Source: Adenophora triphylla var. japonica | Lineage: Eukaryota; Streptophyta; Magnoliopsida; Asterales; Campanulaceae | Reading direction: 5' to 3' | Assembly (NCBI GenBank): GCA_022495995.1 | Contig: JAFEMH010000991.1 | Location: forward strand, 434,001 to 498,000 | Length of the DNA stretch: 64,000 nt | In this document: one piece after another, positions 35,161 to 48,340 of the stretch | Layout: every line of letters begins with the position of its first letter | Numbering within the stretch: the first letter of the stretch is position 1 | Position numbers and translations under genes: made by a program | The notes under the pieces: generated by a model | Databases searched by the model: none | Told to the model about the DNA's origin: nothing | Seen by the model: the letters and a program-made list of their open reading frames with translations, nothing else

Positions 35161-36419
35161 TAAGCTTTTTTTTTTTTTTTTAAAAAAAAATGGTATTTGG
35201 TATATTGGTGGAAACCACTAAATTTCCCGTTATCGCCTCCTAACACGAGTCGGGGATAAATTGTGGTCTAACAATCCCACGTACCGGTATCACCGTTTTC
35301 AAAAAAAAAAAGCTTTTGAGGGTCAAGCTTCCGTCCCGGCTTTGAAAATCATTTTTGTGTGTGTGTTGATTTTTGCACAGTTTTCATGTTGTTTTGGCCG
35401 CCTCGGAGAAAGTCAAAATTTTGACTGTCGGAATAATGTCCCTAACTGTCGGAAGTTTCGTGCTTATGTGCTCATTAAAAATTTCAAAAAAAAAAATTCA
35501 AAAAAAAAAAAGGATTTTCAAAAAAAAAGAAAAAGAAAATTTCCAAAAAAAAATCATGCATCATATTTTTAAGACTCATAAAAAAATCTCTATTTTACTC
35601 AGAAAAAGAATATAGACTGCCAGACACTACGCGCACGTGACCGTACACCGCACACTACGTCCTTAACCCGGGAAATCCTTGTCGCGGTCCGTTTGGTCTT
35701 ATTACGCCTCTGATGAGCACAGACTACCCAAACATCCCACGGAGCCTCGTGTCGACCATGCACTTGTCCGTGACACACTTTGTCCGAGACCCGCTGGTTT
35801 TTAGTCCGGTCCGTGTCATGCCCCGTCCGTGTATAGACCTTTCCTTTCAAGCCTTTGTCGGCATACCGACTCAATATCTTTCGGGACCCTTATCGCCGAA
35901 GTTCCGCCGGTTTTCCGCCGCAGACTTTGACTCAAGATATTGACCGGCGCCGACTTCGGCTCGATCGGCACAAATTATACACTCGACTCCCAAAGATTGA
36001 CACCGAGTCATCAAGGATTAATGAATATTCCATGCCTAATTACGCTTAACCGACGACAAGTCAAGATCAATTGTGGACGCTTATCACCCAAATCATGCCG
36101 ACTTTTCGTCGAGCTCCTGACATGATCTTGACTTTTGACGTCGCCTTGTCCGTAATTTACATCGAATGCTCGTTAAGACTCGATTACCCGCCGACTTTTA
36201 GGATCGTTTTCTTTCTGGCCGGTGGGACCCGCTTGCCCTATAGGACCTCGCCCGGGCCGCCCACCCCGGGAGGTCGAAATACAGTGGAATACGAGGGGCT
36301 TATAGACGTAGTGACGGGCCCACCGATCCAGAATCGCAGTAGTTTGCGAAAAGAAGAGCAATCTTTTCCAACCGATTAGGTTAATAAAACATGTTTTAAG
36401 TAAACGTGAACAAATAATC
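35161..36419 (+). other. Untranslated leader of the Tat element
   Basis: T and A homopolymers at 35165-35190 and 35480-35560 are followed by a GC-rich stretch with no recognisable domain in any frame. Tat relatives of the Ogre type carry an extra ORF before gag; I cannot see one here, though a fully decayed one is possible. Confidence 0.5.
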
Positions 36420-39400
36420 GCATGTTGCATGAGCCTAAAGCCCAAACACCTACCCTCCTTCCATTCCTGCACATCTCGAACCTTCATGTCCTTTCCCCGC
36501 AGCCTCCGCACAAAGCTTGGTTTCTGCACCGGTCACCGTTTGATCAATTGGGAAGAGTCAAGCGCATCGTCGCCTTCACCGTTTGTTCCGACTCCGGGTT
36601 TCGTAATGTCCGCATCACCCGGTAATGATGGGGATAACGTTGCTCCGTCCTCCAAAATCCCTCGCATGCACCAAGATTGGATCCAAGCTTGGTAGAACGA
36701 TGAGACTTCGACATGAGGCTCAAATTGATGACCTACCGGGGTAGTCGCAAGTCATGGTTCGACTATCGCCTCAATTCCGATGGCACTTTTACCGCAAAGA
36801 AGGAAGAGGGTTCTCCTCCTCTTCTTAATAGTCCCTGATACATCAAGATGCTACCCCAAGATTCCTATGTTTCCACCGCCGGACTCCCGCCCGCCGACTT
36901 ACTGGCAACCGGCCCCCAAACAGCTAGCCGTGGACGAAAGAGTTCGGTATACCGTCGCCTGTCCCCTCTCAAAGTGATGATCCCACAAATATCGCCCGAG
37001 TGATGAAAATCGTGAACAGCTTGAAGAAATATGGTCAGCCATCAAAGCCCCGGAAGAACGCTGCAATGCATACAGCCCGGATTGAAGAGGCCACACGCCA
37101 CTTCTGACCTTAACAATATCCCAACCGACCGGGCTACCCCGAAAGGACAAACATGTGCCCGTTCCCCGGACCTCAATATCTCTCATTATCCGCGGAGTCC
37201 AATCACTCGCTACCGCATGAGCCCAGCAGAGATCCCCCGACCGGCCCACTCAAAGTCATTCCAAGACCGCCAACCCGAGGTCCCAAATCCGCCACCACCG
37301 TAGAACACATTTCGTGGGATATTTGTGACTGTCCCGATTGCCTTGAAAGGGACTATCAGATCGGATACACGAGGACCGTCCTCCTAAGAAAAAGAAAATT
37401 TCCTCCCAAAGAAAATTGAAGGAGAGATTCGAGGCCGGTGATAACAAAGGGAACGCTGGGAGCCATCTGGGGATTTGATTATTATGTACTCTACTCCGCC
37501 CGCCTTCCCCAAAGCAAAAAGGGGTAAAAGAGCGTAAAACCTTGCCAACGACGTAATTGAGACTTTCGGATACCGTAGTATCATGTAACGTAAGTCCAAC
37601 CCCCTGGGTCGCCCAAGGTTCGCCTTGTCCAGCCTCCCGAGTATACACCGATGAAGAAAAACCGACGCGCCCGCGCCCCACTCAATCAACATGTTGACTG
37701 AGATGTCAACCGCCACAAAAGGCATCAAGCATAACCTGTGGGCTTCGCAAAGGCTCTACCTCGCAAGAAAAGGCACGAAGCGACAGTGTTTAATGACTCT
37801 CTATCCCGAGACAAGGACCAAATCTATGATCCTCACCTATACGGGAGTATGATCACCTTCGCGATGAAGATTTGCCAAGAGATGTCTCCCAACACAACGA
37901 AGCTTTGTACATCACTATTCGGCTCAACACCATGTCACTCCCCGGGGTATTAGTGGACAATGGATCATCGGTAAACGTCCTTCCTCAAAGATGACGAGGG
38001 CCCTCCGCATAAATGAAAGGCGCGTGATCCCATCTACCCGGACTGTCAAGGCCTACGACGGTTCGTCTCGTCCCATTCTCGGGACAAGCGACTCGGGAAC
38101 TCGGTACGAAACCCAAATGGTGCCCGCAAAGTTCCATGTAATGGATATCCCTCCGAGTTCACAAACTCTACTAGTGGCGCCCTCGTTGCATCACATGAAA
38201 GCCATAGCCTCCACTCTCCACCAATGCGTCAAATTCATCAACCTACAGGGAGACCTTGAAGTCATAAGGTGACAGCTTTCCTCATAGGGAACGAAGCCGA
38301 AACAATAGCCAAGAACGCCCACAAGCCAAACACCGGGCTACATCCTTCAAGAGGCAAGTCTCGCGCAAAGATCCTTTCGGGAATCCGATGCCAACTATGT
38401 CGACACACTCAAGCGAGCGTACTCCGAAGAAGTTCGATTCATCAAATTTAATTGCTATTTCCAACACTCGAGGCGCATCGGAAGGAAACGCCGAACACCG
38501 CCATGATACAGCACACAAGTCCCCTGGCCCTCAATCACGCATTTGTCGCATTCTCGCAAACCCATTCTTCGCCTCGCCAGCGAGGAGATTTTCATGATAA
38601 AAGTCGGCAAACACCGACGCACTCGGCCGAATCTATGAACGTCGTGTGGGACGTCCTCCTTGCCGAACTACCCGCCGAGCCTTTCCGCCGAGTATGGGAC
38701 ATGAGATTTTTCTAGCACTCACCGAGACGCAATACGCCCTTACATCCGGATTGAGCGGCCGATTGTGACGAAACGGAAATCCCTGTGATCGAGGAAGATC
38801 CCTACATCCACATGCTCAGCCTTTCAAGACGCCAAACACAATTGATTCTCGGTTCGTACAAAGAGATGATAGCAACGATCAAGAGGGAGCACAGAGACCA
38901 TGCCTTTCCCGAGTTGTGAAGCCACCGACAGATGCCGCTAAAGAATTGGGAAACTCTCTCAGCCCGTCCGCGACCAAAGAGGAAATGATCACCAAGCTTG
39001 GATTGGTCCCCCGTCCTTTCGTGTCAACCTTTGTAAAGTCCTCCGAGTCTCTCATTGTTGAGTTCGAGTCTCTCGAGTCGTCCGATGGCCTTACGCCCGA
39101 AGACTACGAGTCCGTAGCGAACGTTGTATTCCCTTCGTCTTCAATGAAATGATGAACCTTTCGAGTATCCCTTAATTGCCGCTTTAACTAATGATGAATT
39201 AACTAATAATCTAAAACAAGCTTAATAACGATTCACTAGATGAAGAGGCGTACACATTAAATGAACAATATATCAAAGAAATCTTTAAGCGGGTTGTCCG
39301 AAAGAGGAAAATCGAGCCCAAGCCGCCGAAGAGATTTTGACGAGTGTGAATCTGGGAACTGCGGAAGAGCCTAAAGAGACGCAGATTGGTAGTTTCTTCG

Positions 39401-42400
39401 AAGGGATTGAAAGGGATGCCCTAATCGAGCCGCTAAAAGAATTCGTGGATGTGTTCGCATGGTCCTATAAAGATATGCCAGGCCTCGATCCTTCCATAGT
39501 TGAGCACCGAATACCGCTCGACCTTAAGTCAAGCCGCAGCGTAAGCTAAGAAGAATTAAGCCCGAATGGTCCTTACAAGTGAAAGAGGAAATAGAAAAGA
39601 TGCTCGTAAAGGTGTTTCATCGTGGTCATTGAATACCCAACATGGTCCGTCCAACATAGCGACGGTGACCAAGGCCAACGGAAAAATCCGATGCCGCGTA
39701 GACTTCGTGGATCTCGAACAAAGCTACCCAAAAGACGATTTCCTCGCCAAACATCGACATTTTGGTAGATTCCACGGCCAACCATGAAGTCAAATCCTTC
39801 GTCGACGGTTTTGCCTGGCCACAACCAAATCAAAATGGCGTAAGAAGATCAAGCCAAAACAGCCTTTCACAACCCCTCGGGGCACATACTGCTACACTGG
39901 CCATGCCATTCTGACTAAAGAATGTCAGCTACGTACCAAAGGGCAGCTACAGCTCTGTTTCATGACATGATCCACAAAGAAATTGAGGTCTATGTGGACG
40001 ACATGATAATACATTCCAGAGGATCGATGGCCAGCACTTTGTTGATTTGAGAAAATTCTTCGCCGCCTCCGAGACCACAAGATGAGACCGAATCCAGCCA
40101 AGTGCACTTTCGGTGTAAGACGAGGTAAGGTACTAGGATATATGGTGACGTAACGGGGAATCGAAGTAGATCCCCGTAAAATCAAGGCGATAGTTGAAAT
40201 GAAGCCACCCCTGACACCGACGTAAGTGAAATCCTTCATGGGAAGACCGCAATACATAAGCCGCTTTGAATCACCGACCTCGATCCGCGAGCCGATCTTC
40301 AAGTTGATGAAGAAAAATGCCTACACGTAATGGACCCCGAATGTCGCCTTGCCTTTGAACAGATTAAGGCATACCTTGTGAATCCCCCGATTCTCTCGCC
40401 CACCACACGGCAAAGCCACTCTTGCTATATCTAACCTGTCACTGATACAAAGCAATTGGGGCTATGCTAGCTCAAGAGAAGAAAGATTCCAAAGTCGAAA
40501 ACGCCATCTATTTCGTAAGCGTAAAGCTCCAAGGAAGCGAACTCAATTACTCGCTTGAGAAGACTTGCGCAGTTTGGTCCGGGTAGTGGGAAAGTTGAAA
40601 CACTACATGCAGCCTCACCCGATACATCTTGTCTCAAGAATAGACCCCATCAAATATCTCGTTCGACAAGCCTTCCATCTCCATGAGGTTGGCAAAATGG
40701 TCGTTCTTTTTGGCCGAATATGACATCACTTATGTTTCAAGGAAATCCGTAAAAGGACGCATAATGGCGTAACATCCGGCCGATTTCCCAAGTGATGAGT
40801 CCCGAGGACTGAACCTCAATTTCCCGATGATGGAATCTTCGCTCTAGAAGGAGAAAATCGCCGGCAACTCTTCTTCGACGGGCGTCAAACAAAAGGGGGA
40901 ACGGGATAGGAATGCTTCGGTCGATCCTACCGACGAACACACCCCCATAGCAGCAAGGCCGAACTTCGAAGTCACCAACAACGCCGCTGAATATGAAGCT
41001 TGCATAGCCGGGTTGGAAGCCGCCCTTGAAAGAAATATCAAGGAATTGGAGGTGTATGGTGACTCGCCCTCATCATCAATCGTGTCTCTAACAAATGGAA
41101 GACCGTGGATCCGGGTTTGCGTAAGTATCATGCTTACATGGAAGAACTAGTGGCTCAATTTAAAGAAATCACTTTCATTACCTCGCCAAGAGACCGAAAC
41201 AGTTCGCAGATGCTCGCTACACTAGCCTCTCTTGTCGAAATACCCGAAGGAAAGTCTGTTAAACCATTCGTAGTCTGAGAAGAGAAAACCCCGCCTATTG
41301 CTTCGAAATTGAAGCGGAAGCCGAACCGATCAATGATCCCCGGTACACTCGCATTTACCAAGCACCAAGGATGGCGAGGCCTCTTTCAAAAATGAAGATG
41401 GGGAATATAAAGAAGGAATCAAAGCAAAAAGTCTCTCGGCCACCGAGCGGCTCGCCTCCCATTATGTTCTTTTGGGAAATATGCTATACAAGAAGCGTTA
41501 TCAAGGCCCCTCCCGCGATGTATCAAGAAACAAGAGGCTACCGAACTCATGAAAGAAATACATGGTGGTACTGCGGCCCTCACATGAATGCTCGAGCTCG
41601 ATGCAAATCATACCGAGAATGGGGTACTTTTGGATCTCCATGGAAACCGACCGCATCCAGCTCGTCACAAAAGCCGCGACAAATGTCGCCGATACTCAAA
41701 TCTTAATCACTTGCCTCCTCACGAGTTATCTATACCGCATGACAACCCCTTGGCCTTTCGTCACTTGGGGAATTGATGTCATAGGCAAAATCACACCATC
41801 AGCAAGAACGGCCACGAGTTCGTCCCGGTAGCCGTGGATTATTTCACCAAGTGGGTTGAAGCAAAGTCCTACAAAATCCTCAACTCGAAGAAAGTTGCCC
41901 TCTTCATCAAAGAAAACATCATGTGCGTATACGGGTTGCCGCCCGAAATCATCTCGTATAATGGATCCCACTTCGAAGGGGAATGTGAAAATTGCCGGCG
42001 TAATTCCGAATAACCCGTCACAAGTCATCTCCCTACGTGCCCCAAACCAACGGAGCCGTCGAGGCAAAGAAACAAGACTCGGAAAATATCATCCGGAAAA
42101 TGGCCGTCCAAGGCGTAGATTGGCCCGAGAAGTTACACTGCGCTGCGGGGCTACGTAACATCGGTCGAACGGCAATCGGGGAAACACCGTTTGCCCTCAC
42201 ATACGGAATGGAAGCCGTACTCCCAATCGAGCTAGAGATCCCTCGCTCCGTATACCGCCGGAAAGCCGATCAACGAGGTCGAATGGCTCCAAAGTCGCCA
42301 TGACGAATTGGCCCTACTAGATGAACGCCGACTGAAGGCCATGGAACACATCCGAGCCTACCAGGGAAGAATGGCTAGAGCCTTCGACAAGAAAGTAAAA

Positions 42401-42610
42401 CATCGGGAGATCCGAGAAGGTGATCTCGTTCTAAAAGAAAAGCCCCCAGTCCATATCAATCCCCTCGGCAAATGGGAGCCTGTATGGGTCGGGCCATATG
42501 TCGTCCGTAAGATCTTCTCCTGAGGAGCCATGCAACTTGCGTGCACCTCGACGGGAATCCCTTTCGTACACCCAAATAATGGTGACAAGCCGCGCGTATA
42601 CTACGCGTAA
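36420..42610 (+). pseudogene. Decayed gag-pol of the Tat element
   Basis: The gag part (about 36420-37700) is too broken to align by eye. Protease: RDEDLPRDVSQHNEALYIT then VLVDNGSSVNVLP at 37858-37980. RT: PKETQIGS... and EFVDVFAWSYKDMPGLDPS at 39337-39549, RVDFVDLEQSYPKDDF near 39700 and YVDDM at 39991-40005. First RNase H: LAQEKKDSKVENAIYF near 40467-40520. Second (archaeal-type) RNase H: EVTNNAAEYEACIAGLEAAL near 40965. Integrase: CGPHMN... zinc-finger zone near 41575, WGIDVIGKITPS at about 41768, YFTKWVEAKSY near 41840, QTNGAVEAKK near 42043 and the C-terminal GKWEPVWVGPYVVRK at 42470, ending at TAA 42608-42610. Several nonsense codons and frameshifts break every domain. One catalytic-region Asp of integrase appears replaced in ISYNGSHF near 41950. 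Enzymes for retrotransposition; non-functional here. Confidence 0.85.
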
Positions 42611-42780
42611 AACAAAAAAAAAGAAGAAAGAAGGAAAAGGGCTAAAAGAGTAATACCCAACTAGGTTGAAAGCCCGAGAAGGGCGGCCTAGGTAAAAAAC
42701 AGGGTAGCACCAAAAAAAAAAACAACAAAAAAAAAACAAAAAAAAAAAAAAAAAACAAAAAAAAAAAAAAAAAGAGTTCA
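42611..42780. repeat. A-rich tract after pol
   Basis: Long A runs broken by single C residues at 42712-42773. Opposite-strand frames here give only poly-Phe and are spurious. Confidence 0.8.
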
Positions 42781-43244
42781 CCAAAGTTGAACTACGAAGA
42801 CCCGAGCTCCTCAAAATGAGGGGAACGTAGGCGGCGGAAACGGTTCGGTCTAAAACACAAATAAAAGCCATACTTTGGCATCAATACAATTGATCGTACC
42901 ATGAAAGCGTCTCGAAAAACTCTAAAGCAATTCAAATATTCATTACGAGTTAAAAGCTCTTTGATGAGTCTAAGCCCGATTCATTCCTACAACCGGTAAC
43001 TTTGCTAAAGGAAAACTAAGATACATAATCAAACTAATATGTCTCGCCATGGCAAGAAAGGGATACTCGGAAAACTCGGAATCACTCCAAGCCACTCAAA
43101 TCTTTGGCCTCTCCCCTCTTCTTCCCCCTCCGAGTCTTTCTCTTCTGAACCGGAAAGATGTCGGTACTCCTCCTACCAAGCTCGATATAGGGACGGGATC
43201 TATCAAACCAGCCTGCGCGGCCTTAGTAGCCCTAGCGTCATCCC

Positions 43245-44583
43245 TCATCTCCTGTAGCCTAGCCGGTAGCATAGGAGCCCTCCTCTCCTGTCTCTGACGT
43301 AAGCCTCATAATCGGTCACGGCGTCTCCGCTCCTGTCATGAGGGTTGGCCCTCGCCTCGGCCCTCCTCCTCTCGAAGCTTGATCGGGTCCTCCGCACCCA
43401 CAATGGCCTCACGCCGTCTGAAAATAGCCACCCGAGTCTCTCCCGGATGCCTCTCATACCAATCCGGGTACCAAGTGGTCGGGAACACCGGTCTCGGACG
43501 CCTTTGAGAATGACCCGAGGAGGAAAGGCATCATACCTCCATGCTCGAAAGAAATGGAAACACCGAGGGATCATCCATAGAAGCGAGGAGCCACCACCCC
43601 GGTGGCTATATCATCAAAGCCCTCCAAAGGAACTGCTCCAAGCCAAACTGTCTCGAACTAAAGCCGAATATAGAAGCCGGGTAGAAAGCCCCGGAAGCAT
43701 GACCACGGGAGACCCATCTCAAGCACTCTGCGAGTCTCCACCCGCCAATGAGGCACCGACCATTCGATATCTTCGGTCCGGTGACCCGCCATCCAACGCT
43801 CCCACGAGCCCTGATCATCAAAATCTACATCAACACCTCTCCTGGCAAAAGTCCAAGGCCTGATCATATCAGAGGTTTCCCGAAGAACCCCCAAACGCTC
43901 CATCAGCCACAGGGTCAAGAGAAACGGGCTGCCCCCGTGCATATACCGTCTTCCGGTAGCCAGCCTATCGAGAGCATGAAAAGTCTCCCCCAGAATCAAA
44001 GGAACGACATCTCTCGCCGGGCGACAGGTGAGCAGACAACATCTAGCAGAGACCGATGGCAAATCCCAAAGGAATAGACCATGAACAGGGTGCCAAACAT
44101 ACAAAGTGCAAAGGCATCCCAATAGGCATCATCTACCAAACCTAGGCCCCTAAATCTGTCGGGAAGACCGGAAATATCGAAATGATCGGGACCGCGGATC
44201 ATACCTTGCGCTTCCTCCGGGGAAAGATGAAGGAGGACGCACAATCTGTCAGCAAAAGAAGCCCCTCCGGGCAAGGGAACCGCTATCTCTTCCACCTCCG
44301 GACCTCCAAGCAAGGCCCGAAATTCTTCGACAGTCGGAACAATCTCGTTGAAGGAAAAGCAAAAGACATGCCTTCTAGTATCCCAAAACGAAGAAGAAGC
44401 TCTTAAGAGGTCATAATCCGGAACCAATTCTTTGAGAGACCACAAGCATCGTATCTTGTACCTTTCTTCAAAGAATGATCTTCTCTCATGCATGATCTCC
44501 CGGGACCAATCCTTGAACTTGTTGAAGAATGACATTTGGGATTCTTGGGACAATTTTGATGGAGCTTTTCTAAAGTTTTCCAT
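43245..44583 (-). pseudogene. Antisense extra gene with plant-mobile-domain/DUF7745-like product
   Basis: On the strand opposite to gag-pol, an ATG at 44583 opens a frame beginning MENFRKAPSKLSQES. The domain core includes LLRASSSFWDTRRHVFCFSF then EIVPTVEEFRALLGGP, the signature of the plant mobile domain/DUF7745 family. The frame shifts at about 44000-44060; VPLILGETFHALDRLATGRR and SPFLLTLWLMERLGVL continue the domain in a second frame. A third frame (43574-43245) holds the probable C-terminus, rich in Arg. An open extension upstream of 44583 is poly-Phe and not coding-like. Antisense extra genes between pol and the 3' LTR are known in Tat elements such as Retand; their role is unclear. 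About 200-250 codons are recognisable and broken by at least two frameshifts. Confidence 0.75.
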
Positions 44584-45441
44584 GGTTTTTCTCTCTTTCT
44601 CCCCGAAAATGGCTGTTTGGACTGGAGGTTGAAGAGGATATTTGAATTTGAAATAAAGTGAGACCAGGTCTGAACCAAAATTAAAGGACAATGTCAGATG
44701 CAGCCCCCATCCGCGCGGATAGGATTGCTTTCCATCGCAAAAATGCACCAAGCCGCTACACCAAAAGAGGAATATTCCGTCCCGGTTGCTCAAACCTGTG
44801 CAAAAACCCCCCAAACCACCCATATACCGAAACACCCTTGCAAAAAAAAAAAAATCAAGGCTCATCTGTATTGCATTCATCACTTGCATTGCATTCATAA
44901 ATAAAATCCTAAATTATTACATTCCAAAAAAAAGAGTGTGCATAAAAAAAAAACAAAACAAACAAACATAAATAAAACCCTAAATTATTACATTCAAAAA
45001 AAAAAGAAAAAAAATGTGCATAAGGCGTACAAATCTAAATCTCAATCTCAAATCTCAAAAAAAATCAATCGGAGTCTCCGGCACCCGATGTCTCCCCCGG
45101 CCCCTCTTGCGACTCGGCCCGCCTCCTCAGAGCCACTGAAAATCTCGGGCTCGAATCGTCCTCGTCTCCGAAGAGGCTCATCGGGACCAACCGGCACGCC
45201 CGATAGGGCAAGCCGAGATCTGCGAAAAAATCGTATCCGAAGGTGAAGGCGTTGGACTCCTGGACATACGAAGACGACCCGCCATGCTGCCATACGTGTC
45301 CCTGCCCGTGTGGATCCCCGAGAATGACGTGATCCGAAGGCAGCACCGTAGGTAGCCTATCATTAGGTCCAGCCCCTCGACCAAAACGGTCACCCTCTCC
45401 TTCGGCAGCAGACGAAGTCCACCGAAAGGCCATTTCAAATT

Positions 45442-45628
45442 AAGGTTCGAGGCACCTAAAACGCCATCTCCAAGGTCCGAGACGCCTAAAAAGCCATCAT
45501 CATCAAGGTTCGAGGCACCTAAAACGCTATCTCCAAGGTTCGAGGCACCTAAAACGCCATCATCATCAAGGTTCGAGGCACCTAAAACGCCATCTCCAAG
45601 GTTTGAGGCACCTAAGACGCTATCACTA
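45442..45628 (+). repeat. Minisatellite in the 3' region of the Tat element
   Basis: Six units of alternating ~30 and ~33 bp, built on AAGGTTCGAGGCACCTAAAA then CGCCATCTCC or CGCCATCATCATC. A lone further unit is at 45773-45808. A minus-strand frame through it reads as LGASNLDDDGV repeats, an artefact of the array. Tandem repeats in the 3' untranslated region are characteristic of Tat/Ogre elements and can seed satellites. Confidence 0.9.
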
Positions 45629-45967
45629 GGAAAAGCGATAAATCGCAATCATCCCAGCGAGAGACCGAAAATGGTCATTCCTTTCCCCGGGCGGGTAGCC
45701 ATCGAGCCGAAAATGGTCATCTCTTATCCCCAGCGAGTTTCTCTCCGGCGGCATTGTAGAACTCGCTCATCGGGTTCGAGGCACCTAAAACGCCATCATC
45801 TCCGGGGTCAAAGACCCGAACTACGATCGGCTTGATTCCCAATCGGGATACGTAGGTAGCCTATCGCTAGGTTCGGCCCACCCGATCACTCGATCATCAC
45901 GCCAAACATGGAGCCTTACTCTTATCGACGACCCGCTTCCTTCGAAGCGCCGTCGCCGAGGGGCTAC

Positions 45968-47702
45968 CGTAAGTGCTCCAATTTGAGCTTGTTAGAATTT
46001 TCGTTAGAAAATTAACGAAAGTTATAACATTTCTAACAATTCCTAACAATCCTAACCTTTCTAACAAAGTGAGGGTAAAATGGGCATTGTTATTTAAGGT
46101 TAAACCTTAAAAAGAATCTTAAAAAAAGAAAAACAAAAGAATAAAACCACAAATAGAAATGCTGGAAACATAATCTGGCTGGTCAATTTGAAATTTCAAA
46201 AAGATTATTCCTCTTGTCCAAAGCTGGAGCTGCATTTAATGAACAGTGCACGCTGAGGGTTCCTGTCCGCGCGGATGGGATTGCAATTTCCAGAGGGCTA
46301 TAAATTGAGCCCTCCAGTCACAAAAATAAGAAGGAACAACACACTTTGCACCGAACCTCTGGCGAAATATAGAGAGAAAACAGTGAGAATTCACTTGAAT
46401 TGTCACCATTTTCTCTCCAATCTTTCCCAACTCATACTCATCCACTCACTCTCATATTAAAGCCCTAAACACTCATACACTCAAGCCAAACACTCAAGAA
46501 CACAAGGAAGATTGGTAAACCCTCCTCTTCCTAACCCTAAATCTCATCCATGCATGCATCTTCAAACTACAAAATGTAGTTCTTTCATCTTCTTGCTCTA
46601 GATCTAAGAAGATCACCATGGAAGACCATCTCCATGGATGATCTTCTACAAAGATCAAAATTATTTTCAAGTTTTCTTACTTTCTTACAAAGAAAACTCA
46701 TTTTCAAAACCCTAAAAACCATTTTCAAGCATAAAATCTCATTTTCAAAGGATAAAAATCCCTTCCCAAGCAAATGAAATGCTTAGTCCTAATGTACCCC
46801 AAGGATGGTTTTGGTATAGTTGATTCACCACTAAAATGTCTAGTGATCACTAACCAAAACCTAGGGAAATGGGGACAAGCATGGATGCAAAACCCCCCTT
46901 AAAATCATATTTTCTTTCTTGAGAAGTTGCTGTCCAGTAGCAATTTTCTCAGACCTCAGTCCATGGTCTTAATTTTTGGACACAGATGAACTTGGAATTT
47001 GGTGTTGACTACAAAATACTTTTTGTAGCCAACATCAGAAGCTTTCAGACATATTTTTACTTTTTTTTGGGTGAGTAAAACTCCTCTTTTCAAATTTTCT
47101 TTCAGAGGCTAGTTCATCAGCTTCTGGGAATCCAGATCTCATATCTGAGGTTTCCAGAAGGTTTTGACCCCTCAAATCTTCTCCAAAATGGAAAATTCAT
47201 TCGCACAAACTTTATTTAAGGTGTCTAGAACAACTTTAATTCTCTGAGTTTATCCAGATTATGAAGTTTTAAGACCCTTGAATCCATTTCAAAATCAAAG
47301 GTCCACTGCCTTTTTCATTCTGGCAGAAATGGCTCTCAACTTCAAAAGGTCTTTTGAGTACCAAATCTCAATCCAAAAATCTTCCAAAAAATCATGGGAT
47401 CAGTTTAAAGTCTTAAAAAGATATCCCAATTTTTACTTTTCTGAGTTTCAACTTATTTTGGCCAAAACACACACACACACACACACAAATGATTTTCAGC
47501 TTGGAAGACTCGTTTTACGAGGCGCGTCGGGTGCACACTAACGTCCTTCCCGACGCGTAACATGACCTCCGAACCTAAATCTCTGATCTCGGGCTTTTTT
47601 TCAAAGTTTTGGCCCTCAAAATTAAAATGGCGTGGCGACTCCGTTTTCGTTGATTTTCTTTTAAACAAAAAATGGGAAAATTTTCGGATACACATCATCA
47701 CA
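45968..47702 (+). repeat. 3' LTR of the Tat element
   Basis: Direct repeat of 33403-35138. Its first base is C instead of T (CGTAAGTG...), which places the boundary just after GAGGGGCTAC, a purine-rich stretch likely used as polypurine tract. It ends CATCATCACA before ACAAG. Small substitutions and indels against the 5' LTR show independent decay since insertion. Confidence 0.9.
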
Positions 47703-47707
47703 ACAAG

Positions 47708-48081
47708 CTAAATATTGCTATTAAAATTGTAAAAAAGGAAATATGAATTATTATTATGTGCAAGATATGGAAAGAAATAGATTTATTGAAAATTTAGTGA
47801 ACATAAGAAAAATAAAAAAAAAATATTGAATATTAACAAAAAACTATCAATAACATTTTTTTTTCAACATTCACATTTAAATGTGCAACTAATGTCATAA
47901 AAATAATTGTTTATGTATAAATATTCCTTAAAATTTCAATTAAATTGATTACTATCGTCAAAGTGAGATCATATTTCAGATACATGTAATATTATCATCG
48001 TTGGAGCAATATTAGGGACACAAAAACTCACTATATTTTGATCACAAATACAATTAATTGATAATAATTGATTGGTCATTT
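47708..48081. other. AT-rich intergenic DNA
   Basis: No gene, terminal repeat or RNA gene recognised between the Tat element and the next hAT-like element. Confidence 0.45.
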
Positions 48082-48340
48082 ATTTTAAATAGGGGTGGCT
48101 TGGTAGGTATACCAAGTGTATTTTGCTTATACCATGTACCTATCAAGTTTAACTTGGTACATGAAAATCTATACCAATATCAACCGATTAAGTCGGTATA
48201 CCAATTAAGTTGGTACGGTAGGTACTCGGTTGGTACGATTGGTACTAGACTCTATCAAATGTCTTGGTCATTTTTTTCTGCAGCAGTGATTTTTCTCTAA
48301 TTTTAATATTATGGTGTTTGACCATTGATTATTATTGCAG

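Larger units (their letters stand above)
33403..47702 (+). mobile_element. Ty3/gypsy Tat-lineage LTR retrotransposon (14.3 kb)
   Basis: Two LTRs of about 1.74 kb (33403-35138 and 45968-47702) enclose a GC-richer interior. The 5-bp duplication ACAAG flanks it (33398-33402, 47703-47707). The order is LTR, primer-binding site, leader, decayed gag, protease, reverse transcriptase, RNase H, a second RNase H, integrase, A-rich tract, antisense gene, minisatellite, LTR. The TGGCGACTC-type primer site, DNGSS protease, duplicated RNase H and an extra antisense gene downstream of pol are features of the Tat group (Ogre/Retand-like). Many stops and frameshifts show it cannot make its own proteins. Confidence 0.93.

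Noticed and set aside
42431..42871. Minus-strand frame with poly-Phe
   Set aside because: Caused by the A-rich tract after pol; antisense to the end of the integrase region.
45178..45648. Minus-strand frame with LGASNL repeats
   Set aside because: Translation of the minisatellite in the Tat 3' region. Repeat units being multiples of three keep it open.
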